NCBI RefSeq assembly: GCF_965638725.1
Contig: NC_134951.1
Location: 5,975,618 to 6,039,617 of the forward strand
Reading direction: 5' to 3'
Length of the DNA stretch: 64,000 nucleotides
Origin: Aptenodytes patagonicus
Lineage: Eukaryota > Chordata > Aves > Sphenisciformes > Spheniscidae
In this document: positions 14,201-26,300 of the stretch, piece by piece
Position numbering within the stretch: the stretch's first letter is position 1
How the letters are laid out: every line of letters starts with the position of its first letter
Made by a program: the position numbers and the translations under genes
Notes under the pieces: model-generated
The model's database searches: none
What the model was told of the DNA's origin: nothing
What the model saw: the letters and a program-made list of their open reading frames with translations, nothing else

Positions 14201-16014
14201 CTACAAGTATTTTGGCAAAGTCAAAGTGCTGCAAAAGGACAGGCCTTTTATCTTCCCTCTTTCCTTGCCCTGGAGACAAGCAAAAAAAATCCAGAACGAT
14301 GCAGTTGGATTGGTTCATTTCCAGTCACCTGTTCCTTAAGAAAAGTTCTTTCTTCTAAAATGTGCAGCCCCAAAGCTGATGTCATTTATCGGCAGTAAAT
14401 ATTGACGAGGAAAGAGAAAGGAACGCACATATTTATATATACAGCCCTAGAGTGAGGAGAGCCTCTAACTCCTGCAACTCTTCCTAAGATACAGAAGGAT
14501 TCTCGCTGGACAGAGGTAATGTATGCAGAATTTAATTTCAGCATTAGAGATTTTATCCATAGAGTCACTTGGTCAGTATTGATTGGGCACTGTGTTACAA
14601 AGGCTAATGTAGTTAATATCTAAGTTGTACCAAATGTGATAATTAAAAGAAAATGTCTGCTTATAATAAACTCAGAGGAAGAATTTAAAAATAAATTATA
14701 TCTTCTGCTTAGAAAGCACCCCTTCCACCTGTCTGGGTGAGAAATGGCTTCAGTGAAGTCTAATTCCCATGTTTCTTTAGATCAAAAGGTAACACTTTGA
14801 CTCACTTGCTTCACTCTCCCAATGTGAACATAAATTAATCCATTTTGCAGAGGGTGGTCAATCACAGGAAATGCTTTTCTAATGTCATTTGAATTATTGT
14901 TATGTTGAATTTATTTCACTTGAGTATTGGGATATACCAGTACAGCTGAACTCAGAATTTTGCCATCTAGAAATATTAACTATCTGTCCAAGCTTTCAGG
15001 TATATATAGTATTAAAATGCCTATTATATTTTATAGTATGCAGTAAGCTGATTGTGTTTTCTTAATGCAGAGTGAAAATTATTTTACAAAATGAAAGTTA
15101 AAGATGTAAACTCAGAGAAGGTAAAAAAAAACTTATATCAAAGTAACTGAAAAGACAAATATTCCCATTCTTACAAACTTTCAAACCTGCTATGCCCTGA
15201 AAGCTTTATCAGCTGACAGGAAAAAGGCTCTGCTGAGGAGTGAAGTGCCAGGGCTAAACATGAAAAGCCTGGACTGTATTTTTCAAATAAAACTTTGTTT
15301 CTAGCTTTTTAGCTATAGATTTTATTTTTTTTACATTCCATCAAATTTGCATGAAATTCCAGTTTTCAAGCAGAGCTACCTAAAAGTGCGTTGTTAGCAT
15401 TTGTCTTTTTAAAAACATAGAAGTGATTTAGTGGATTGAATACTATTGACATGGAAGGATAATTGTACCTGGGAACTGTTGTCTTTTGACTTTGAAAGTA
15501 ATGCCAAATACATTTGCTCCAAGTGACAGACTTGACTGTACAGTCTGACAATCGATGATGTGCAGTAGTATTTTAATCAAGTTTAATTCTGGAGCTAGAA
15601 ATGTTTTACATTTCCAGTTGTAGCACTTTTCTGGGAAGTCCCAGAAAGAACTTGTTTCTGCATGTAAGGACAAGATAACTCCTCAGTGGCCAAAGATATC
15701 CCTTCAGTTTAAGAATTTATTCTTCATTAATATTGTTGAGATCCTTGCCTCTACTTCATGCAAGAGATTTCCTAATGCAAGCATGGGAAAACAAGCTAAA
15801 AACTGAATATCTGAATGACATGAAGTCTTTGATGTGATAGGATATGTCTTCTGGATTTATATCATGCAATGGAATACACTACTGAAATAAATGATTAATC
15901 TAGCTGCAACTTATCTAATAACAAGAGAATTATAGTCACCAGATCACATTCTCTTGGTGTTTTCATAGGCTGAATAGAACTCCTAAGGGTTAAGTTTTCT
16001 TAGCCCAGGCACAA

Positions 16015-16090
16015 TGCCACCATAATGTAACTACGAAGCGCATTGGATTCAAACTCACATCTCTGCATGGCAATGCTGTGCTACCATCTT
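16015..16090 (-). repeat. Possible tRNA-derived SINE fragment
   Basis: Read on the minus strand, a box A-like motif (tagcacagcattg) is followed by a box B-like motif (gtttgaatcc). The spacing is about 16 nt, shorter than the roughly 30 nt of a true tRNA, so this is not an intact tRNA gene. It could be an old SINE relic. Confidence 0.25.
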
Positions 16091-18306
16091 TGTTAGTATC
16101 AGTTTGGGAATTGATACGTCAAGCTCATTACCTTGTGAGCTCATGAAAGAATACAGCACATTGCATAGAATGACCCAACACCTTTTGGTCTGAACTCAGG
16201 CAGCTTCGTCTTGCATTGCTACCATGCAAGTGAAAAAAGAATTTTTTCTTCTTTCGTTTAATCTCCCTAGAGGTAGGTTGAAACTCTGCATAGCTGGGCG
16301 TCTAAAAAATAAAGAACTTATGTTGTTCCAACAGTGGCTTGATTGCCACCTTCTGACACATGGACTCGTGTTATATCTTTTCATGAACACTTTTCTGTGA
16401 ATATTAGCCCTAAGATCTTTTGGCTGGGTGTAAAAGTCACATGGTACATGTATGTTCTTTGGTTGATTGAGCTCCAATCTTAGTGGAAAGTCTTTCTTGT
16501 AAAAATTATTAATGTTTCTATCTATGCCTATACTTATTAGCATCTAAATTCAAAGAAAGTCACTCTCAACCTCAAAGGTAAATGCTGGCATCGCTACATC
16601 AAGCCCTTAACCATGACATTATACGCTGTGACGTGTGTTGGAATACTCCTACTGCAAACTAGTGTGGAATACTCATAAAAGATGAACATAAAAGGGGTCT
16701 CACACACAAAGAAAGACGTTTGAAAAACTTCGTATGTTCCGGTGTTCTGGCAGGCCTTTCCCAGACCCTGTGCACAGGGCTGAATTTTAGTTGGAAATTT
16801 ACCCCAAATGAGGGTTATAAGCGGACCTGCTTGTGCCCAGCTACAGACGACAATATATAAAACTTTCTCCTCAGTGAAGATGAAAGTGTCGGAGCTGCTG
16901 CACTCTTTATAAATGAGAGAGTCACAGCAAAGCATCTGCAAAGAAAGCTAACACTCTTTCTGGACCCCCATCATTATTCTTTTTATTGTTATCCTTATTT
17001 TCCCTATCATAAGCAGCAATTTCTGACACCACAGATGTAGGTTGACTCACTCACACAGGACTAGATAGCAAGTAAATCTCCTGACTTCAGTAACATAAAC
17101 CCAACATAAATAAAAGAGAGATCAGATCAAAAATCTAGAGGCAATTTCAGGTGTTAAATAATGAACAGGCACAAATAATGCTAGAAATGTCATCTCTTCC
17201 AAGTCATCATCCTAGGAACAAGAAATATTTGTTCTATTCAGTGAAAAAAGAATGAAATGTAAGCTTTTTTTCCAGGACCCTGGTAACTTGCTGTTAATTC
17301 TCTGAGATGTGAATCCATCCTTCAGTTCCTGCCAGAAGTAAAAGCTCGTAACTCATTCTTCTCACCTAACATCAACATGTTTAATCACTTAGCAGAGATG
17401 GATTTGTGGATTGTTTATATTTTCATTGTATATTTATGATTTTAACAGGTGTTATCCCAATAGTTTTTCTGTCAAGCAGGATTTCCTAGATCTCTACCAC
17501 TGACCTGTACTGCTCACGCTGTGGATTTTTCTGAGAGGCCAGCTCTAAGGTTTATTATGTTCGACGTTTTTTATTACATCTATTTTCCTTGCTTGCTTCA
17601 GTCTGTTTTAAGATAACCCGTTGAGCTCAAAGTTACTCTTCCTCAGGATTTTGCCACATCTTTACTCTTTACCAACTAAAAAGACATGATTTCCTGTATA
17701 TCCTCAATAATACAAAGATATGTAACCTTTGCTTCTTCTGATATGTAGAAAAAATATCCCATGAATATGAGTGGGTTTCAGACTGTCTGTGTACATACTG
17801 TGGTATTTGCTTCTATAAGGCGTCTTAGCAGCCGGAGGGCAATAACCAATATTATTTCATGAAGGTTTTGTTTATGTCCAGGTGTAAGGTGTAACTTGAG
17901 GGTGATCATCACCATTTACGGGAGCCATTATGATGCTGATTTGATGAGGAAACAGGGAGCTGGAAAGGAATGGAGACAACTGTTGATGTGTTCAGTGCTC
18001 CGCTCCACAATACCAGTTCCCAATAGAGATGATGCTTGCTTGAGCAGGACATTGATGTGACCTACTGAACAAATTAATGGGCTTTGTTTTATACAAGGAG
18101 GGAAAGATAAAGGAAATGCTGTGAATTCAAGATATCTTGAATAAAGGAGTCAAAAGGGGGTTGATCCATCTGTTAAAAGAAACACATAACTTTATGCTAC
18201 TTACGGTCCCTGCTTCAATGCAAGGTGAAGTCTTCTCACTGTATGAGATAGCGGTGCCCATGCACCACCGTACACTCATTTGCACAGTTTCAGCACATTC
18301 CACTGT

Positions 18307-18311
18307 ATTAG
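18307..18311. repeat. Left 5-bp target-site duplication (attag)
   Basis: The sequence attag directly precedes the TGTCCTGG terminus of the outer LTR and is repeated exactly at 20129-20133 after its ACA terminus. This fixes the limits of the outer insertion. Confidence 0.9.
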
Positions 18312-18539
18312 TGTCCTGGTTTCGGCAGGGATAGAGTTAATTTTCTTCCCAGTAGCTGGTACAGTGCTGTGCTTTGGATTCAGTATGAGAACAAAGTTGA
18401 TAACACACCAATGTTTTGGTTGTTGCTGAGCAGTGCTTACACTAGTCAAGGACTTTTCAGCTTCCCATGCTCTACCGACTGAGCAGGCTTGAGGTGCACA
18501 AGAAGCTGGGAGGGGGCACAGCCAGGACAGTTGACCCAA

Positions 18540-19076
18540 TGTCGTGGTTTAATCTCAGTCGGCAACTAAGCACCACGCAGCCGCTTGCTCACTCCCCCCC
18601 ACCCGGTGGGATGGGGGAGAGAATTGGAAGAGTAGAAGTGAGAAAAAGTCGTGGGTTGAGATAAAAACAGTTTAATAATTGAAATAAAATGATAATAATA
18701 ATATGATAATAATAATAATACACAAAACAAGTGATGCACAGTGCCATTGCTCACCACCCGCCGACCGATGCCCAGCCAGTCCCCGAGCAGTGGCCCCCCC
18801 GGCCAGCTTTCCCCAGTTTATGTACTGAGCATGACGTCCCATGGTATGGAATGTCCCTTTGGCCAGTTTGGCTGTGCCCCCTCCCAGCTTCTTGTGCACC
18901 CCCAGCCTTCTCAGTCGGTAGAGCATGGGAAGCTGAAAAGTCCTTGACTAGTGTAAGCACTGCTCAGCAACAACTAAAACATCGGTGTGTTATCAACTTT
19001 GTTCTCATCCTAAATCCAACACACTGTACCAGCTACTAGGAAGGAAATTAACTCTATCCCTGCCGAAACCAGGACA
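18540..19076 (-). repeat. 3' LTR of the nested provirus
   Basis: The LTR runs from tgtcgtgg to ccaggaca on the + strand (TGTCCTGG...CCACGACA in provirus sense). It contains an AT-rich aataat/gataat microsatellite at about 18688-18720 that is shared with the LTR at 61153. The flanking internal sequence at 19077-19090 reads as the purine-rich taaggggtggatat on the minus strand. Confidence 0.85.
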
Positions 19077-19524
19077 ATATCCACCCCTTATTCTATACCA
19101 TCTGCGTCATGCTCAAGTCTCATATTTTCCAGTACATTTTCATTAATCACCACCCCCCTTTTTTATATATATATATACACACACACAGAGATATCATTCC
19201 CTTCGTCTGTGGGCCATCCCTCTAAAACGTTCGGTGAGTTCATTTAGTCCATGACTTCGGGCTCCATCTGTCATAATAATCTTTCAGGGCAGGAAAAATG
19301 GAGATGGTATGTGGTGTTGGATTGTTTCATGTTGAAGTCAGTTCTGGTACCATCATCACTGTGCTTTGCTTGGTTTCACTGAAGTTATTCTTCATTAGTC
19401 TGGGTGATTCTTATTGTAATAACATTAGTATGGCATATAATATTATTAGTATTATTAGTATATCTGTGTATTATTAGTATAACTATTATAACTATAATTA
19501 GTACTTAACATCACATAATTCAGA

Positions 19525-19784
19525 TCATTGGCTATTCTCACCCAAAATCAAATTCCCTTGAGGTACACATCGGACTTCCCCATCCTTCCGCATTATCCAC
19601 CAAGGGCACCCAGGTCCTTGAGCAAAAGCAATCCCACGGATGGGTCTGCCTCTGCCCGAGGCAGGAATAACCCAGACTGTCCTCCCCAGCATATTTTTTA
19701 TGTGCACTACAGGGACTTTATTCCCATCTACAGTACGTAAAAGTTCTGACTGGGCAGGGCCTGCTCGATTGGCAGATCCCCGAG
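19525..19784 (-). pseudogene. Truncated integrase C-terminus of the nested provirus
   Basis: About 86 codons matching the last residues of the integrase in the provirus at 62145, ending at the same stop. The catalytic DDE residues and the zinc-binding N-terminal domain lie upstream of the truncation and are absent. The frame stays open across the junction into the host LTR (to 19911), making a chance fusion that cannot be a working integrase. Confidence 0.8.
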
Positions 19785-19827
19785 TGGGGCCAGAGGGACA
19801 TTCCATACCATGGGACGTCATGCTCAG

Positions 19828-19834
19828 TACATAA
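19828..19834 (+). promoter_or_regulatory. TATA-like box of the outer sense LTR
   Basis: The sequence tacataa lies where the related solo LTR at 59056 has a better tatataaag. It falls on the 3' side of the nested insertion, facing the CRISP gene. Activity is not shown by sequence alone. Confidence 0.3.
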
Positions 19835-20128
19835 ACTGGGGAAAGCTGGCCGGGGGGGCCACTGCTCGGGGACTGGCTGGGCATCGGTCGGCGGGTGGTG
19901 AGCAATTGCATTGTGCATCACTTGCTTTGTGTATTCTATTATTATTATTATTACTATTACTATTACTATTTTACTTTATTTTATTTGAATTATTAAACTG
20001 TTCTTATCTCAACCCATGTGTTTTCTCACTTTTACTCTTCCGATTCTCTCCCCCATCCCACTGGGGGGGGGGGAAGTGAGCGAGTGGCTGGGTGGTGCTC
20101 AGTTGCCGGCTGGGGTTAAACCACAACA

Positions 20129-20133
20129 ATTAG
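20129..20133. repeat. Right 5-bp target-site duplication (attag)
   Basis: Exact repeat of 18307-18311, directly after the LTR terminus ccacaaca. Confidence 0.9.
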
Positions 20134-20277
20134 GTATCAACTAAAATAATCTCCTGTGTGGCAGGCTTGACTTTGCAACAGTTGTGTGTTTTGCTTACAT
20201 ACCACGTTACACCACAAACTTTCTGCAACAGAGATTAATGGATTTTGGGTTTTGTTTTTTGTTTTTTCTCTGTAGAA

Positions 20278-20337
20278 ATGGATCTACTAACTGCAATCAT
20301 TTTCATGGCTGCTTTGTTACACCAATCTGATGGACAG
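20278..20337 (+). CDS. CRISP2: CRISP coding exon 1 (signal peptide)
   Basis: The acceptor (pyrimidine tract ending ctgtag) is at 20275 and ATG follows two bases later. Twenty codons encode a hydrophobic signal peptide ending SDGQ. The donor is gtagga; exit phase is 0. Confidence 0.9.
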
Positions 20338-23300
20338 GTAGGAGCATTCATCTATTCAAAAGAGCTGTATCTGAGCACATTGTATAGATATCTGACGTGG
20401 CATAGCCTGGTCTAGTGATCTCCAGAGCTTTACAATTCAGGGTTGAAATTATTGTTAACATGTTAACATAAGACAATGAAGATGAACTCTCTTTTTTCAC
20501 AGATTTTTGTATTAAAATATTTCTTCTGCCTGTCAAAATATTCTCTTCACAAGCATAATTTTAATAATACATTTTCCCCAAAAATATGAACTGAAACTAT
20601 TCTAAAATAGTTTATCTAAGCATCAGAAATCTAATCTTCACCTCTCCTTAGAGAGGATTAATGTTGTAAGATGTAGATATCTGCTACAAAGGCACTTGAA
20701 TGTGAGCTATTTATCAAGATCTGCTTATTAATGAATGAAAAGAAGTAAGTACTTCAGGGATGCCAATCATCTTTCTTCAATAAATCTCAGGTGAACTATG
20801 TCCTAAGTTGCTTGTTTCCTTTACCTGAGTATAGCAGCAGCCTAAATTAACTGCCTGAGATGTTATTTCTACCACTGTAAATGTCTTAATTTAAATAAGA
20901 TGTATGACGCCTCTTGAGGTAGGTTCAGTTGCCCAAATAGAAGTGTCTTAGTGCAGGTTGAGACCCTCCAGAGCATCTAAGCCATTCATGGGTGACTATA
21001 CAGACAGCTATACCTTTCTGGAGCAACAGTCTGAGACTAAGTAGGGCTCTCTGGGCATTTCAAATGGCATTAGGTGCTATTTTAAGCCACTGACTACAGC
21101 TTTCAAAACCTAGAATTGAGCTCTGAAGGCAAAGCAGTGGGATTCGTTCATACTACTCGGACATTTCAGAATTCAGTCTCTCTCATTTTATGCTTTTCTC
21201 ATTGACCATAAAGGCAAACTGAGATGACTTTTAGATATTTATATCTATGGTATAGATATCTAAAATTAAATAAGATGAATCAGTGCCTAGAAAAGAGACC
21301 ATCACACCAACAGTGGAACTCATCTCACTGACTTAAACATCAAAGTATTAGTTGTCCAGATCTCTGCCAGCCTCTCTCTACAAACAAAGGAAGGAGAAAG
21401 AGGTACTTGTAAAGAATGGTTCTTCCAGTCCTAAAAAGGAGTTCAGATTTTGTGGGATGAGCTACCTCTGCCCTCTCCAGTAATGACAAAGAGAGTGCAG
21501 GTGTCTAGCTTAGACTGAGATGCCTCATTTTTAGATATTAAATGGAAAGAATCCTTTCCTGAGGGATATTTTAGTCTGAAAACTCCAACGTAAACGTTGC
21601 AACTCTTTTTCTCTGCAAGGATTCATGACCTGACATCACGATGTAAGAGACAATTAAATCATTCCTGACCTTAGGTATTTCAGAAGATGGTCTGCAAACA
21701 GTCCTAAGTTTTGATCCAGCTTCACACACTTCTGAAGCTTACAAGTGACAAGAGCTAGGGACATTTTTAGTGCACACAAGAGGTCAAAGCCAGTCTTGAG
21801 ATTTGGTTCCAGAGCTAAGCTTTCTCATGTTTGATGTGGAGACATCTAAAGGTAGAATTCCTATCTACAGATTTCATTTAGGGTCACGTCTCCTAATGAA
21901 AAGTGCAGTTCAAATCAAGGAAGGAAGAAAAAAAAACCAGCAATTATAAGAGTAGAAGAACCAATAAAGGAAAATTGGGAATTTCCAAGCTTTACTTTGA
22001 CAAGCAGCTCATAATTTATCTTGTTTATTAAACGTCTGATAACTGGAACCTTCATTGTTATTGTTTTCCAGGGTTTTCAGTATAAACAAATGGTCATTTT
22101 CTCCTTTCCTCATTTCATTTTCAGAACCAAAAAGAGATCCTTGAGCAACACAATGAAATACGGAGATCCGTAATTCCCACAGCCAGGAACATGCTGAAGA
22201 TGGTAAGCTATGCATTGCAACTAGCCTGCTTTCCACATCATTAGCAGAAGATTGTAGCCTTCTAAACAACCCACACTCAGTGAAGAGAGAGGGCAGGAAA
22301 GGTGCTCTGGGATTGAGATGAAGAAATCAGAATTTTATCCCTTTTTTTCTACAGGCTTCATGCTTAACTTTGCACACCTCGATGCTGCAAGCACTTGTAA
22401 AATCATTGCAAAAGTCTCAGGATGAGCCACAAGCATTATTCGAAACCTCTCTCCTAACCAACATGCCTTAGTTTCTCCACTTAGCAAAACTCGGTTAAAC
22501 AACATCGGAAATGTTCCATGCCTAGGGTTAATTGTCTACAGGAGCTACAAACACAGGGGCTTGCCCCAACCGCATCTATTTATTGCTGTCAAACCTACGT
22601 TAACCCAGTCTGCACAGTGGATCACAAGTTCTTGCCTTATGTCTGCTCATTGCAATAGACAGTGACTGCAATACTTTCACTTTTCAGGGAAAGTATTTAA
22701 ACCAGGGATAAGGTACAAAATGCAGTGATGGCTCTCGGGTTATGGATAACACTCTTTAGTCTGTGGGATAAGCACCTCCCTTAGAAAAAGAGAAACACAT
22801 GTCCTGGATGAAGGAAAGTGTGTGTAAAGCAAAGGTGGAGCAGGAGCACCAGCAGCAACATGTTTCTGAATCGCACACTGTCAGGAGGGCAAAAAAGGCC
22901 TAGGTCCGCCTAGCCATTTGCCCTCAGCGGAACCTGCTTTGCCCATCACTTCTCCCATCCCCGTCACCCCTGATATTCTTTGTTATCCCCATCCCATGGG
23001 CAGATGAGCTCATCAGTGCTTTATGATTAAGTCTGCGCGGTAAGACTTGCGAACATTCCCCAGGTTCAGAGTCCAGCTGGTGTCTGTCGCTACATCTCAG
23101 CTGCACCTGGGCTGAAAATCAGTTTTATACCATTTAGTGCACTGCGCCCTGCAAAGTTAACTCAGACACAAAGCCAAAAGAAAGCAACAGTGTGTTATAA
23201 AATTCCTATTAATCAGGACTCCCTGGAGATCAGGACTGTGTGCTACTGTGCAAAATAACCTGCCCTGCAACCTTTAAGAGCTGAAGAAATGTGGCACCCA

Positions 23301-26300
23301 TGCCCCAGTAGTGTAAACTGGCGCAACTCCTCTGCTTTCTGTTGAGGACCACGGGAGCATTCAGTGCACAACACCCAAGTCGCTCCCCATTTTTTTTTCT
23401 TCTCATGGACTGCACTAACCTATCTGTGACCTGGATACTTCTTCCTTTGTGTCTTTCAGGTGTGGAGTGAGAAAGCCGCCGAAAGTGCTCAGAAATGGGC
23501 AGATAAGTGTGAGATGAAAATCAGTCCAGAAGATCAGAGAGTCATTGATGGTACATGACAAATATGGAGCATAAGCTGATGGGTTAATGACAATTTGCAG
23601 ATGACCCCTGTGCCTGCGAACTAGAAATAAGGATAACTTTTAATCTGTTGTAGGATATATTTTTTAGGATTATTAAACACAAAACCATCACCTTTGTCAG
23701 ATAAATACCCTGAAAGACAAATTGTTGGAACTTGAGAGAGAGGGATGCTATGTACTTGCCCTATATTTGTACCTTTCTTGAAGTGTCCACTTTTGGCTCC
23801 TGCTGGAGATAAGACAGCACAATAGATGACTGTTGGTATGACTAAGTACAGACACTTTTGTGTAACATTTTGTAATCAAATAAGCATCTGTGACTGAAAG
23901 CTCACCAAAATCAGAGTTACATTTCCTGCAGCTTTCATAGGATCAGGTGTACTGTCCTCTTCTTCAAATCACAGGACAAATAGGTTGGCATCATAGAGGG
24001 TTTTTTAGGATGTAGCTACAACCCCTCTGTCCTACCTCCCACCCGACAGCTTGCTTCTCTCCTAAGTAATAACATAGACTAACTTCCACTTCAGGTGTCA
24101 CCTGCGGTGAGAATGTATTACTGTCATCTAACCCAAGAACGTGGGCTGAAGCAATTCAAGTCTGGCACAGTCAGTCCTCCAATTTCAAGTATGGACTTGG
24201 AGCAACCGCGAAAAATGTCATTATCGAGAGCTATACTCAGGTATGAGATCTGAAACAAACTGCAGTGATATGCTAGGATTACAGGAGGACACTTAAGAGA
24301 GCTGGGAGATATTTATAATCAGAAAAAAAATATCACTGTCATCAAACCATTATCATTCACACTCTGATCCAAAGATGAATGACAAAGGAAAACTCTTTTT
24401 CATCTAATTCTGAGGCAATGGAACCAGTATTTTGGAAGAGCTGTCCAGAAGAGAAATATTATTTTGTAGAAAAAAATTCAATACCTTTAATTTAGAAATA
24501 AATATTTTCTATATAGGGATTGAAATACCTGATTAAGAAATGTAAAAGCAAAATATCTATGATGAAAATATTTGAACTTAAACTTTAGTGTCCTGCCAGA
24601 AACTGTGTTCAAAAACATTTGGAAACTGGAGAACATGGTTAACTCATTTTTCTATTTATTCTTTCTGACAGCTAAACTGTAAACTTAAAAGCTAAATAGA
24701 CAAAATGAAACAAAAAATTATCTTCTGGTTCTGTTATTTTGTGAGCTTTTTGATGGGAATTCAATAAAACATGACTGTGAAATAACGTGTTTATTTTTTT
24801 ATTCCACAGCTAGTCTGGTACAACAGTTACCAGATTGGATGTGCAGTTGCCTACTGTCCCAGGAACCAGTTCAAATACTTTTATGTTTGCCAATACTGTC
24901 CTCCGTACGTACTGCCTTTTTACTCATTTTAAGATGCGATAATTATGGATATGTTTTCAAAAACTCCTGTGGTCCATTGGTCAGGTGTAGGATCGAATGA
25001 TTACAGTTTATTTTAACCATTTACAATTTTGAAAATACCGATGTGAATTGTGGGTTTAACATCAGGTTAAATAGTAATATTTATTTTATTTCACATTGAA
25101 ACAGATATTAGGGAAATTTTAGCATATGAACAAAGAAAGGTCTATCTCTGCAGAATCAGGCATCATGCACAAATCATCCTATAACTTTGACCACAAACAA
25201 GAAAGTCAGATGCAAAGTGAAAGCCAACAGCAAATGAATATTCACAGAAGTAAAGAGCACATCTGAAACAGCTGCATGTCAGAAGGCATCTGCTGAGGTT
25301 ATAAGCCACAGTCACTTGAAAGCCATTAGAAAAGCAGAACTAGAAAGCACATAAGATTTTTTTTAACTGATAATGCTGTACAAATGCAAATAATCAATTA
25401 ATTTTCTTTCTCTAAACCTTATTGTCTCTCTTATTTAAAATCAAAGTTATTGTATTCTATGAATATCTGAAACTAAAACATGATTGTCTATGAAAATAAT
25501 TTTATCCAAAAACTTCTGGATGCCTTTCATTGCAATAAATGACATTAACTCCTGTTACTGTCTCAGAGCTGCACTTTGATCTTGTTTTGTGTTGTATTTC
25601 TTTCAAATTTCAGAGGAAATATTGCAACGCAAATAGCTACACCTTACAAAAGCGGACCAAAATGTGCAGACTGTCCTGACCACTGTGACAGAGGGCTTTG
25701 CAGTAAGTGAATGTATTCTCCTCCTTACAACAAACGTTGAATTACCTCAGATAATAATAATGTTCCTTTGTAGCATTTTACTTTTGCATGGTTACTTCTT
25801 GCTAATCTGGATGAAAGATCCTAGAACTGCCCCTTTCATTTCCCCCCAGAAATAACAGTGGTTAAATATCCCACCAGAACAGGCACAATCCTGAGCAGGG
25901 GGCTTGGACCAGATGACCTCCAGAGGTCCTTTCCAACCTCAACCAATCTGTGATAGCGGGTAAATTGTGTTGCTGTCGAGCAATAGGTGCATTATCACAC
26001 CATCAATCTGCTGCTGCCCTCTTCTGGAAAGCTCAAGACAAAATGTCTTGATGTACATCCATATCTAAGGGCACGAACAGATTGTCCAGCTTCACCCATC
26101 CGTATGTACATGAAGATCTGCACAGGCCCCTGGGTTCTGCAGACTTCCATGTGGAGCAAGTCAAAGCGTACAAATAGATAGGAACTGTAAGATACCACCT
26201 TTCTGCCTGCATTCCCTTTTCTAGAATATTCAAGAAATTTTAACAGCAGAGCAAAAGTACAAAGACTTGAAAATTTGGAATTTTTGGAAAATGCAGAAGT

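Larger units (their letters stand above)
1..18306. other. Intergenic DNA, no recognised gene
   Basis: AT-rich sequence with many short chance frames and no exon series that I can assign to a known protein. The longest frames (minus 935-1441, 168 codons; minus 11979-12365, 128 codons) have no recognisable domain. Smaller items inside it are listed separately: a 31-bp tandem duplication near 4543, a possible retroviral remnant near 13100-14200 and a possible tRNA-derived SINE near 16015. A non-coding 5' exon of the CRISP gene may lie here, because its first coding exon is preceded by a splice acceptor, but I could not locate it. Confidence 0.6.
18540..19784 (-). mobile_element. Nested 5'-truncated ERVL-like provirus (3' end only)
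   Basis: In minus orientation this comprises the end of integrase (19525-19784), about 450 bp of non-coding AT-rich sequence, a purine tract next to the LTR, and a complete 3' LTR (18540-19076). It follows the internal sequence of the provirus at 61153 closely; by eye I see about a dozen substitutions over roughly 700 bp plus microsatellite length changes. The left junction is the exact LTR end. The right junction falls inside integrase and joins the host LTR with almost no loss of host sequence. Confidence 0.8.
18312..20128 (+). mobile_element. Outer ERV LTR (sense), split by a nested element
   Basis: The LTR begins tgtcctgg and ends ccacaaca, with attag on both sides. Its two parts, 18312-18539 and about 19785-20128, add up to about 570 bp, close to the 593-bp solo LTR at 59056. 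It is the same family as the minus-strand provirus at 61153 but in plus orientation. No internal retroviral sequence belongs to this copy, so before the nested insertion it was a solo LTR, formed by LTR-LTR recombination. The second part keeps a TATA-like tacataaa (19828) and the R/U5 end, and stops about 150 bp before the CRISP first coding exon. Confidence 0.85.

Noticed and set aside
18731..19039. Open frames of 60-100 codons inside the LTRs (also at 61350-61586)
   Set aside because: They lie wholly within LTR sequence and recur in each copy with shifted ends; LTRs of this family carry no expected gene.
19140..19195. Repeated ta/ca units and tattag arrays near 19140-19500 and 61780-62130
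   Set aside because: Ordinary microsatellites inside the provirus 3' non-coding part, not a CRISPR or regulatory array.
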